Assembly (NCBI RefSeq): GCF_947253065.1
Contig: NZ_CAMXWS010000024.1
Span: forward strand, 1 to 27,090
Length of the DNA: 27,090 nucleotides
Reading direction: 5' to 3'
From: an uncultured Corynebacterium sp.
Lineage (GTDB): Bacteria; Actinomycetota; Actinomycetes; Mycobacteriales; Mycobacteriaceae
Below the pieces are notes generated by a model. It searched no databases, was not told where the DNA came from, and saw nothing but the letters and a program-made list of their open reading frames with translations. A program made the position numbers and the translations under genes. Positions 1-4,629 of this stretch are shown piece after piece (position 1 is the stretch's first letter; every line of letters starts with the position of its first letter).

Positions 1-575
1 GCTGAAGGCAAGCTCTCGCCCGTATGAACAATGGTCAAGCCTTGCTCAAAGCGCGCAGCCGCCAGCAGGAGGGCAGAGACGAACTGCGAGCTTTTCGACG
101 CATCCAGCTCCACCCGGCCACCACGCGCCGAACCTGTACCGTGCACCGTGAATGGCAAGGAACTGCCCTCCACATTCACGCCGGCATCACGCAGTGCATC
201 CAGAACGGTATCCACCGGACGGGTGCGTGCTTGCTCATCGCCATCCACATGCACCGAACCATCTGCGAAAGCAGCGATCGCTGGAACGAACCGCATGACA
301 GTGCCAGCCAAACCACAATCGATTGTCGCACCCGTCAGCTGCCCTGGAGTAGCAGTCAACCGGTCGCCATAGAGCGAGAATTCCACGCCCATGGCTTCCA
401 ACGCACGCTGCATCAGATCAGTATCGCGGGAGCGCAAAGCCCCGACGAGTGTGCTCGGCTGGCTAGCAAGAGCTGCGAGAACGTACGCGCGGTTGGTGAT
501 GGATTTTGAACCAGGTACCTGCACGGTGCTGGTGAATGGGTCAGGATGAAACGGCGCTGGCCACAATTGCGTCAT
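1..575 (-). CDS. aroA: 3-phosphoshikimate 1-carboxyvinyltransferase (EPSP synthase), 5' part only
   Basis: Partial gene running off the left edge; the first 191 codons are visible. The product joins phosphoenolpyruvate to shikimate-3-phosphate in the chorismate (aromatic amino acid) pathway in the cytoplasm. Seen directly: the N-terminal substrate-binding motif PGSKSITNRA (residues 21-30, with K24, S25 and R29), the loop GLAGTVMRFVP near residue 90, the DGDEQARTRPV segment, and SKSSQFVSALLLAA near residue 170. All are classical EPSP synthase signatures. The chosen ATG at 575 has GGTAGGATGG just upstream as a ribosome site. An in-frame ATG nine bases earlier has no well-spaced site. The gene is divergent from the SRAP gene, with 42 bp between the start codons. 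The family is normally about 430 residues, so somewhat more than half is missing. Confidence 0.95.
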   Translation of the reverse strand, partial: MTQLWPAPFHPDPFTSTVQVPGSKSITNRAYVLAALASQPSTLVGALRSRDTDLMQRALEAMGVEFSLYGDRLTATPGQLTGATIDCGLAGTVMRFVPAIAAFADGSVHVDGDEQARTRPVDTVLDALRDAGVNVEGSSLPFTVHGTGSARGGRVELDASKSSQFVSALLLAAARFEQGLTIVHTGESLPS

Positions 576-603
576 GCGGGCCATCCTACCGAGCGTGTGT
601 CGG

Positions 604-609
604 CATAAT
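604..609 (+). promoter_or_regulatory. -10 element for a near-leaderless SRAP transcript
   Basis: CATAAT lies eight bases before the ATG at 618, so transcription should begin at or within two bases of the start codon. The GGAAGG directly in front of the ATG is too close to work as a Shine-Dalgarno. I see no convincing -35. Confidence 0.45.
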
Positions 610-617
610 GGGAAGGC

Positions 618-1319
618 ATGTGCGGACGTTTCGTTCTCTTCACCACCGGCGACGACCTCATCGATGCCATCGGCACACTGCCCGGCATCACAAAGGTCCA
701 CGCGCCCGACGGCACCCCACCGGCGCGCTACAACATCGGCCCCACCCAACAAGTGCCGTTGATTCGCATCAACGCCTCTGAGGCGCTTATCGACGCCGCC
801 CGTTGGGGCCTCCTTCCCACCTGGAAGAAGGACGAGACCGGCGCACCGCTGTTCAATGCACGCGGTGAGACCGTCGCTGAAAAACCGTCCTTCCGTTCCG
901 CCTTCAAATCCCGTCGTGGCCTTATGGTCTTGGATGGCTACTACGAGTGGAAACAGACCGGATCTGACCAATCGGGCAAACCGAAAAAACAGCCATTTTT
1001 TGTCCGCCCCGAAAGTGGCCTGCTCTATGCCGCCGCGCTGTGGGAAACCGGCCTGGACAAGCTGTCCACCACGATGGTCACCACCGATGCGACCGACAAC
1101 ATGGCCTGGCTCCACCACCGTCTGCCACTCTTCTTGCGCGAAGATGAGATTGAGCAGTGGGTGAGTGGCACTCCCGAGGAAGCCCTCGAACTAATTCACC
1201 CGTCCCGCGTTGCGGACCAACTCCAGTGGCGTCCCGCTGCCGGGGAAGTGGGCAATATCCGCAATGAATACGCCGAGTTGATCGGCGATGGCTCTTTCAC
1301 CACCGAGCCGGTGCAATAG
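618..1319 (+). CDS. SRAP-domain protein (YedK/HMCES type), abasic-site DNA-protein crosslink sensor
   Basis: A 233-residue SRAP (SOS response-associated peptidase-like) protein. Family members form a thiazolidine crosslink between Cys2 and abasic sites in single-stranded DNA, shielding them during replication. Seen: MCGRF at the extreme N-terminus, which fixes the start because Cys2 must be exposed after Met removal. Also seen: RYNIGPTQ (38-45), WGLLP (63-67), FNARGET with N80, SFR (91-93), GYYEW with probable catalytic E110, and HHRLPLFL with probable catalytic H166 (pattern HxRxP). All four residues expected from E. coli YedK (Cys, Asn, Glu, His) are present, so it should be active. The length is typical. 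It is divergent from aroA and convergent with the YbaK-type gene, with only a few bases between the stop codons. It is probably leaderless. Confidence 0.92.
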   Translation: MCGRFVLFTTGDDLIDAIGTLPGITKVHAPDGTPPARYNIGPTQQVPLIRINASEALIDAARWGLLPTWKKDETGAPLFNARGETVAEKPSFRSAFKSRRGLMVLDGYYEWKQTGSDQSGKPKKQPFFVRPESGLLYAAALWETGLDKLSTTMVTTDATDNMAWLHHRLPLFLREDEIEQWVSGTPEEALELIHPSRVADQLQWRPAAGEVGNIRNEYAELIGDGSFTTEPVQ

Positions 1320-1324
1320 ACCGC

Positions 1325-1795
1325 CTATTCAGCTGCGATATCAACGAACTCTGCGCCGCTTAGTTCGGCGAGATCAACCGGCGACATCGCGATTGACAAC
1401 CCCCGCTGGCCGGCGGAAACGGTGATGGTATCTGCGTTGCGCACGGATGCGTCGATAAGCGTGGGCACCTGTTGTTTCGTGCCCAACGGTGAAATGCCTC
1501 CCACGATGTACCCGGTGAGGCGCTGTGCTGCCTTCGGGTCCGCCATCTCCGCGTTCTTCCACCCCAATGCCTTCGCCGCGAGCTTGAGCGAAAGGTGGCC
1601 CGCGACCGGCACGCAGCACACCGCATAATCGCGCTCATGGTGAATGACCAGCGTTTTCAGCGTTTGTGCTGCATCGAGCCCGAGCTCTTCTACCGCGTGC
1701 GCCCCGAAATGATCCGTGCCCGCGGTGTAGGTGAGAACCTCGTGCTCCACGCCGGCTTTTTGCACGACTTCCAACGCGTGAGTTTTAGCTGCCAT
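1325..1795 (-). CDS. ybaK: YbaK/EbsC-family aminoacyl-tRNA deacylase (Cys-tRNA(Pro) type)
   Basis: 156 residues, the usual size for the YbaK/ProX editing family. These proteins hydrolyse mischarged tRNA, classically Cys-tRNA(Pro) made by prolyl-tRNA synthetase. Seen: TLKTLV with the conserved Lys47, a central beta-rich core with VCCVPVAGHLSLKL, GGISPLG (99-105, the substrate-binding GxxxP loop) and RGLSIAMSPVDL (131-142). The arrangement with FKTLV-like and GGISP motifs matches YbaK rather than the ProXp-ala branch. The substrate assignment is inferred from the family. The gene is divergent from sigH (44 bp between start codons) and convergent with the SRAP gene. An upstream -10 at 1803-1808 implies a leaderless mRNA. 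Confidence 0.88.
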   Translation of the reverse strand: MAAKTHALEVVQKAGVEHEVLTYTAGTDHFGAHAVEELGLDAAQTLKTLVIHHERDYAVCCVPVAGHLSLKLAAKALGWKNAEMADPKAAQRLTGYIVGGISPLGTKQQVPTLIDASVRNADTITVSAGQRGLSIAMSPVDLAELSGAEFVDIAAE

Positions 1796-1802
1796 AGGGC
1801 CA

Positions 1803-1808
1803 AGCCTA
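1803..1808 (-). promoter_or_regulatory. -10 element (TAGGCT) of a probably leaderless ybaK transcript
   Basis: On the minus strand TAGGCT is followed by seven bases and then the ATG at 1795. This spacing puts the transcription start at the initiation codon. There is no Shine-Dalgarno between them. Confidence 0.5.
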
Positions 1809-1826
1809 GTTGTCGCGCATGGTGGC

Positions 1827-1832
1827 TAAGAT
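1827..1832 (+). promoter_or_regulatory. -10 element (TAAGAT) of a probably leaderless sigH transcript
   Basis: TAAGAT is followed by seven bases and then ATG at 1840. This favours the 1840 start over the in-frame ATG at 1831, which overlaps the element, and over TTG 1810, ATG 1819 and GTG 1822. C. glutamicum sigH is reported to have several promoters, so others may lie further upstream in ybaK. Confidence 0.4.
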
Positions 1833-1839
1833 GGCACCC

Positions 1840-2415
1840 ATGGCCGGAACAGACCTTGAACAGCGCTTCACCGAGGAGGCGATGCCGCTGCTAGACCAGC
1901 TCTACGGCGGTGCCCTGCGGATGACGCGCAACCCCCAAGACGCCGAAGACCTGGTCCAAGAGACCTACCTCAAGGCCTTTAAAGCATTCGATTCGTTCAA
2001 ACCCGGCACCAACCTCAAAGCGTGGCTGTACCGGATTATGACGAATACGTACATCAACACGTACCGGAAGAAACAGCGCCGCCCGTTGGAAACCTCTGCT
2101 GAGGATGTCACTGACCGGCAGCTGTACACCACCAGCTCGCATGACTCCATCGGCCTTCAATCTGCCGAAGTTGAAGCGCTAAAAAATCTGCCGGACAAGC
2201 AGATCGCGGATGCCATGAACTCGCTTAGCGATGACTACCGCATGGTTGTTTACTACGCCGATGTTGAAGGCCTGGCGTATAAAGAAATTGCCGAAGTCAT
2301 GGACATTCCCTTAGGCACAGTGATGTCACGCCTACACCGGGGAAGAAAACAACTCCGCGAGCTGTTGAAAGATGTAGCGAAGGAACAAGGCATCGGCCTG
2401 GAGGAGCAAAAATAA
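1840..2415 (+). CDS. sigH: ECF sigma factor SigH (oxidative and heat stress)
   Basis: 191 residues from the chosen ATG. ECF-type sigma factor of the SigH/SigR group, which directs RNA polymerase to thiol-stress and heat-shock promoters (thioredoxin, mycothiol recycling, chaperones). Seen: region 2 including the LLDQLYGGALRMTRN helix, DAEDLVQETYLKAF, and the DNA-melting and -10 recognition stretch AWLYRIMTNTYINTYRKKQR. Region 4 has the helix-turn-helix AYKEIAEVMDIPLGTVMSRL followed by HRGRKQLR. The sequence closely resembles what I remember of C. glutamicum SigH, including the long linker. The stop codon overlaps the start of rsrA (TAATG), so the two are translationally coupled. The start is ambiguous: alternatives at 1810, 1819, 1822 and 1831 would add at most ten residues. 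Confidence 0.93.
   Translation: MAGTDLEQRFTEEAMPLLDQLYGGALRMTRNPQDAEDLVQETYLKAFKAFDSFKPGTNLKAWLYRIMTNTYINTYRKKQRRPLETSAEDVTDRQLYTTSSHDSIGLQSAEVEALKNLPDKQIADAMNSLSDDYRMVVYYADVEGLAYKEIAEVMDIPLGTVMSRLHRGRKQLRELLKDVAKEQGIGLEEQK
2341..2369 (+). promoter_or_regulatory. candidate SigH-dependent promoter inside sigH, upstream of rsrA
   Basis: GGAAGA at 2341-2346, then a 16-base spacer, then TGTTGAA at 2363-2369, about 46 bases before the rsrA start. This matches the remembered corynebacterial SigH pattern GGAA(T)...(C/T)GTT(G/A)AA. The bases are also coding for conserved region 4 residues, so the match could be coincidental. Confidence 0.35.
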
Positions 2416-2669
2416 TGTGCGACTGCAATCTCGAACCAACACGGGCACACGCGCTACTCTGCGAATACTTCGACCCCGAGACGCCTCAAACGCGCGTGGC
2501 GGAAATCCGTGAGATCATCCAGACTTGTCCCGATAGCTTCGCTTGGCTGGAATCCGAAACCGAAGTCCGCCAGCTTGTCCGTCGCTGCTGCTGCCAAGAC
2601 CACGCCCCCGAAGGTCTGCGTCAGCGGATCGTGCAGTCCATTTCGGTTACCTACACGCGGTACGAGTAG
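2415..2669 (+). CDS. rsrA: ZAS-type anti-sigma factor of SigH, with degenerate zinc motif
   Basis: 84 residues. Position (one-base overlap with the sigH stop) and sequence identify the SigH antagonist (RsrA/RshA), a small cytoplasmic redox switch. Seen: an N-terminal MCDC, a central helix, C38, then EVRQLVRRCCCQDHAPEGLRQRI, which aligns well with the C-terminal part of Streptomyces RsrA. Odd: RsrA has a HxxxCxxC zinc motif. Aligned from the conserved LVRRCC block, this protein reads I34-I-Q-T-C38-P-D-S41, so both the His and the second Cys are missing. Other possible thiols are C2, C4, C16 and C58-C60. Either the metal site has been rebuilt from other residues, or the switch is metal-free. 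It is shorter than the 100-odd residues of the Streptomyces protein. Confidence 0.85.
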   Translation: MCDCNLEPTRAHALLCEYFDPETPQTRVAEIREIIQTCPDSFAWLESETEVRQLVRRCCCQDHAPEGLRQRIVQSISVTYTRYE

Positions 2670-2670
2670 G

Positions 2671-3009
2671 TCATTTACCTACAGCGTCGCTTGCTTTCTT
2701 CGATGCCAAGAAAACAAGGACGAGCAGCAGCACCACAACGGGGATGCTGATCCAGCTGATCACTGCATCTTCCACGAAGAAGCACATGACACCGCCAATC
2801 AGTAGCGGAAGAGCCGCTGCCATGAACAGGGGAGCGGCCGCCTTATGCCCGGTCACCCAGGCCTCGTCGCTGGCCATCATCTCCGGTGTCCTAATCCCAA
2901 TCCACTTATTCTTCGGCAGAGTTCCCTGACCCGACTTCATTCCCAGCCATAGACTGAGCGCCCCGCCTGCGAGCCACACAACGGCCATGAGGATGGCAAA
3001 AACGCTCAT
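2671..3009 (-). CDS. SdpI/YhfL-family small membrane protein
   Basis: 112 residues with three predicted membrane helices (about 2-22, 54-75 and 80-100). The motif LPKNKWIGIRTPEMMASDEAW between helices 1 and 2 is the hallmark of the SdpI family (Bacillus SdpI gives immunity to the SdpC toxin). In actinobacteria most members are single uncharacterised membrane proteins, and no toxin gene is nearby, so immunity should not be assumed. The start at 3009 is chosen because AGAAG lies just upstream. An in-frame start at 3075 would place the N-terminus inside the terminator hairpin. It converges on rsrA with one base between stop codons, leaving no room for a terminator. Confidence 0.8.
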   Translation of the reverse strand: MSVFAILMAVVWLAGGALSLWLGMKSGQGTLPKNKWIGIRTPEMMASDEAWVTGHKAAAPLFMAAALPLLIGGVMCFFVEDAVISWISIPVVVLLLVLVFLASKKASDAVGK

Positions 3010-3051
3010 TTTTCTTCTAACTGGTGCCTTGAGCTTCGAGCTGGGGGGAAT

Positions 3052-3106
3052 GAGAAAAACAAGACTCCCTCCCACCGAATTTATTTTAACGGTGAAAGGG
3101 AGTCTT
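3052..3106 (-). terminator. rho-independent terminator downstream of the bL37 gene
   Basis: A perfect ten-base inverted repeat (AAGACTCCCT 3061-3070 with AGGGAGTCTT 3097-3106) is extended by an inner CACCG/CGGTG pair around an A/T-rich loop. On the minus strand it is followed by GTTTTTCTC, a U-tract. It ends the bL37 transcript before the SdpI-like gene. The plus-strand flank lacks a good T run. Confidence 0.82.
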
Positions 3107-3122
3107 CGTTGCGTTTCAACGC

Positions 3123-3197
3123 TTATGCGTTGGGACGCTTGCCGCGGTTAGCGCTCTTCTTGCGGCGGTCCTTGCGCTTACGACCACGCTTGCTCAT
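3123..3197 (-). CDS. 50S ribosomal protein bL37 (24 residues)
   Basis: A 24-residue, extremely basic protein beginning MSKRGRKRKD and ending NRGKRPNA. It matches the actinobacterial small ribosomal protein bL37 found in mycobacterial 50S structures, which I remember as AKRGRKKRDRKHSKANHGKRPNA. Databases often label it an AURKAIP1/COX24-domain protein. It is expected to bind 23S rRNA in the mature large subunit. A near-perfect Shine-Dalgarno AAGGAGGT (3202-3209) sits four bases upstream of the ATG, fitting high expression. The gene lies downstream of whiB1 on the same strand with a 131-bp gap, and is followed by a strong terminator. Confidence 0.9.
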   Translation of the reverse strand: MSKRGRKRKDRRKKSANRGKRPNA

Positions 3198-3222
3198 AAC
3201 GACCTCCTTGGGCCAAATAATC

Positions 3223-3244
3223 GGACTGTTCTAACTGTCAGTCC
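3223..3244 (-). other. small hairpin in the bL37 leader
   Basis: GGACTG (3223-3228) pairs with CAGTCC (3239-3244) around a ten-base loop, 26 bases from the bL37 start. There is no U-tract, so it is not a standard terminator. It could be an mRNA-stability or autoregulatory element, or chance. Confidence 0.25.
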
Positions 3245-3328
3245 ACTTTATCGGGCACAGCACCGGCAGCGGTAATTGGTCCACCCTTTGCTTAACTGTG
3301 GCCTGTCAGCTGTGAGTCTTTAGTCAGA

Positions 3329-3586
3329 TTAAGCAGAAACGCGCTGGCGGTTGCGCTGCTTGTTGCGACGCTTCAGTGCACGGCGCTCTTCCTCAGAGAG
3401 GCCACCCCACACACCAGCATCCTGGCCGGTCTCCAGAGCCCACTTCAGGCACTGGGAAGTCACGGGGCAACGGTGGCACACAAGCTTGGCCTGTGCAATC
3501 TGGGTAAGGGCAGGACCGGAATTACCAACAGGGAAGAACAGTTCCGGGTCTTCATCGCGGCAGATAGCTTCGTGGCGCCAATCCAT
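3329..3586 (-). CDS. whiB1: WhiB-family Fe-S regulator WhiB1 (WhcE in corynebacteria)
   Basis: 85 residues, typical of the WhiB1 class. Seen: four cluster-binding cysteines C9, C37, C40 and C46 (C-x27-C-x2-C-x5-C), the turn GVWGG (58-62), and a basic DNA-binding tail RRALKRRNKQRNRQR. WhiB1 carries a nitric-oxide-sensitive [4Fe-4S] cluster and binds the principal sigma factor. In C. glutamicum the homologue adjacent to sigH-rshA is named whcE and is linked to the oxidative stress response. The same neighbourhood here supports that identity. An AGAAGGAG sequence eleven bases before the ATG serves as ribosome site. The long upstream region suggests complex control. Confidence 0.92.
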   Translation of the reverse strand: MDWRHEAICRDEDPELFFPVGNSGPALTQIAQAKLVCHRCPVTSQCLKWALETGQDAGVWGGLSEEERRALKRRNKQRNRQRVSA

Positions 3587-3842
3587 GATTGATCAGTCTC
3601 CTTCTAGGTCTTCGAGTTCGTAGTGGGTCAGAAATGAACAGCGAGCGGGCGCGCCACTAACAGCCCAAATAGCAAACACAGGAAAACCAGCGCGCATGGT
3701 GGCGCGACAAAATAGACCTGGTTTGAATCAGGGTTTACGCAAAGCAGACGATGTCCGGTGATTATCGGGCGGTGTTCCCGGTGGTTCCGAGATCCGTCTT
3801 CCGTTAACCGGAGGTTCACTCCGTGGCTGCTTGGAGTTAGTG

Positions 3843-3856
3843 GCTAGGTAACTAGC
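3843..3856. repeat. inverted repeat GCTAG-N4-CTAGC
   Basis: A perfect five-base dyad with a four-base centre in the whiB1 upstream region. It is followed on the plus strand by a T-rich tract, but no plus-strand gene lies upstream to terminate. Confidence 0.3.
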
Positions 3857-3887
3857 TCTTTGTTTTTGCTACCTGAGAATCATGACA

Positions 3888-3917
3888 CGTTTACATGCAT
3901 CCCGCTAGAGGTAAACG
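3888..3917. promoter_or_regulatory. inverted repeat CGTTTAC-N16-GTAAACG, possible operator
   Basis: Perfect seven-base arms whose centres are 23 bases apart, about two helical turns. This geometry fits a dimeric repressor or two bound subunits on one DNA face. It lies just next to the GlxR-like site. The binding protein is unknown. Confidence 0.35.
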
Positions 3918-3923
3918 CCAAAT

Positions 3924-3939
3924 TGTGATGGGAATCATA
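3924..3939. promoter_or_regulatory. GlxR/CRP-like binding site
   Basis: TGTGA-TGGGAA-TCATA matches nine of ten conserved positions of the GlxR consensus TGTGA-N6-TCACA. On the minus strand its last six bases read TATGAT, a possible -10, so a bound regulator would occlude that promoter. M. tuberculosis whiB1 is known to be controlled by the CRP homologue Rv3676, which gives precedent. The distance to the whiB1 start is 338 bp. Confidence 0.45.
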
Positions 3940-3966
3940 GAAAAGGCGGTTTGTTTCCTGTGTCGA

Positions 3967-3976
3967 AAAGCGCTTT
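3967..3976. repeat. ten-base palindrome AAAGCGCTTT
   Basis: Perfect palindrome in the gene-free region, near the start of the tiny reading frame at 3991. Function unknown. Confidence 0.25.
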
Positions 3977-3990
3977 CAGGGGGAGCTCAG

Positions 3991-4047
3991 ATGCCCTGTG
4001 TTGTCCGCGTTGGCGGCGTGAACTGGAGAAATGCCTTTATTCTGTGA
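3991..4047 (+). CDS. possible 18-codon leader peptide (uncertain)
   Basis: ATG at 3991 is preceded by AGGGGGAG with a five-base spacer, a good Shine-Dalgarno, and reads MPCVVRVGGVNWRNAFIL then TGA. It lies about 80 bp upstream of the membrane-protein gene on the same strand. The downstream gene appears to have its own leaderless promoter, so the peptide would not be required for its translation. There is no run of identical residues as expected for classic attenuation. Listed only because the ribosome site is unusually good. Confidence 0.15.
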   Translation: MPCVVRVGGVNWRNAFIL

Positions 4048-4112
4048 GGAGCGTGAGTGTGTGCCACGTCAAATCGCGTGTGGGGCTGATGGGTTCACGT
4101 GGCGGTGGGCTC

Positions 4113-4118
4113 TAGGAT
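4113..4118 (+). promoter_or_regulatory. -10 element (TAGGAT) for a leaderless membrane-protein mRNA
   Basis: TAGGAT is followed by seven bases and the GTG at 4126. This spacing selects the GTG over the upstream in-frame GTG at 4099 and ATG at 4117. Confidence 0.45.
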
Positions 4119-4125
4119 GAGAGCC

Positions 4126-4614
4126 GTGAATGCGACAAACCCGGACCCCAATAAGCCACTGCCTTCGCCTGAGGCTGCGCGCGCTCATGCCTCAGCGCCG
4201 ATGCCGATGCGCATCGCCGCGGTGGTGGCCGTGCTTGAAGGCATCGTTGCTATTGGTTATGGCATCTACCTTGCTGTCACTCAGCTGCGCACCGGGGCCG
4301 ATGAGTCGCTCGTGCAATCCGATACCTCCGCCTTTGCCTTTGTTGGTGTCGGTACCGCACTGTTCATTGTGCTTACCTTCGGGCCGATGGCATATGGAGG
4401 CATCAATATCCTGCGCGGCAATCAGTGGGGTCGCAGCATCATCGTGTTCATGAACGCACTGCTTATCGGCATTGCTTTCTACATGTTCATTGGTGGCGCG
4501 ACGCTGCTTGGTGCGATCACTTTGCTTGTCGCAGCGATCACGCTTGGGTGCGCGCTGCACCCGCAGTCCACGGAGTGGGCGACTGCGGCATTCGATGCGC
4601 GCCGCGGCAAGTAG
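4126..4614 (+). CDS. four-helix membrane protein, actinobacterial, function unknown
   Basis: 162 residues from the chosen GTG. A proline/alanine-rich cytoplasmic N-terminus (1-28) is followed by four predicted membrane helices at about 30-52, 70-91, 103-121 and 122-143, and a short polar tail. I recognise no catalytic motif. By position it corresponds to the small integral membrane proteins found between whiB1 and the rhlE-type helicase in related genomes (such as Rv3217c), an inference from context. It converges on the minus-strand gene ending at 4630, with 15 bp between the stops. Confidence 0.75.
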   Translation: MNATNPDPNKPLPSPEAARAHASAPMPMRIAAVVAVLEGIVAIGYGIYLAVTQLRTGADESLVQSDTSAFAFVGVGTALFIVLTFGPMAYGGINILRGNQWGRSIIVFMNALLIGIAFYMFIGGATLLGAITLLVAAITLGCALHPQSTEWATAAFDARRGK

Positions 4615-4629
4615 GGGCTAGCGGTTGAT

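Larger units (their letters stand above)
3587..4125. other. 539-bp gene-free region between divergent whiB1 and a membrane-protein gene
   Basis: I find no convincing conserved gene here. The stretch holds several dyads and a GlxR/CRP-like site (listed separately), AT-richer patches around 3850-3960, and on the minus strand possible -10 elements TATGAT (3934-3939) and TATTTT (about 3710-3715). None of these has a good TTGACA-like -35. The region must contain the whiB1 promoter, and probably a long whiB1 leader. Confidence 0.6.

Noticed and set aside
1810..1839. TTG, ATG or GTG starts for sigH upstream of 1840
   Set aside because: The TAAGAT hexamer and seven-base spacing to 1840 argue against them, though they cannot be excluded if an upstream promoter is used.
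2671..3009. Toxin-immunity role for the SdpI-like protein
   Set aside because: No SdpC-like toxin or export genes are nearby, and most actinobacterial members of the family stand alone.
3223..3244. Hairpin between whiB1 and bL37 as a whiB1 terminator
   Set aside because: The stem is short and the following minus-strand bases (GATTATTTGG) are not a U-tract, so it is kept only as an unassigned leader hairpin.
3628..3819. 63-codon minus-strand frame upstream of whiB1 with a hydrophobic C-terminal part
   Set aside because: The GTG start has no properly spaced ribosome site, the sequence matches no family I know, and it overlaps the likely whiB1 leader. Treated as non-coding.
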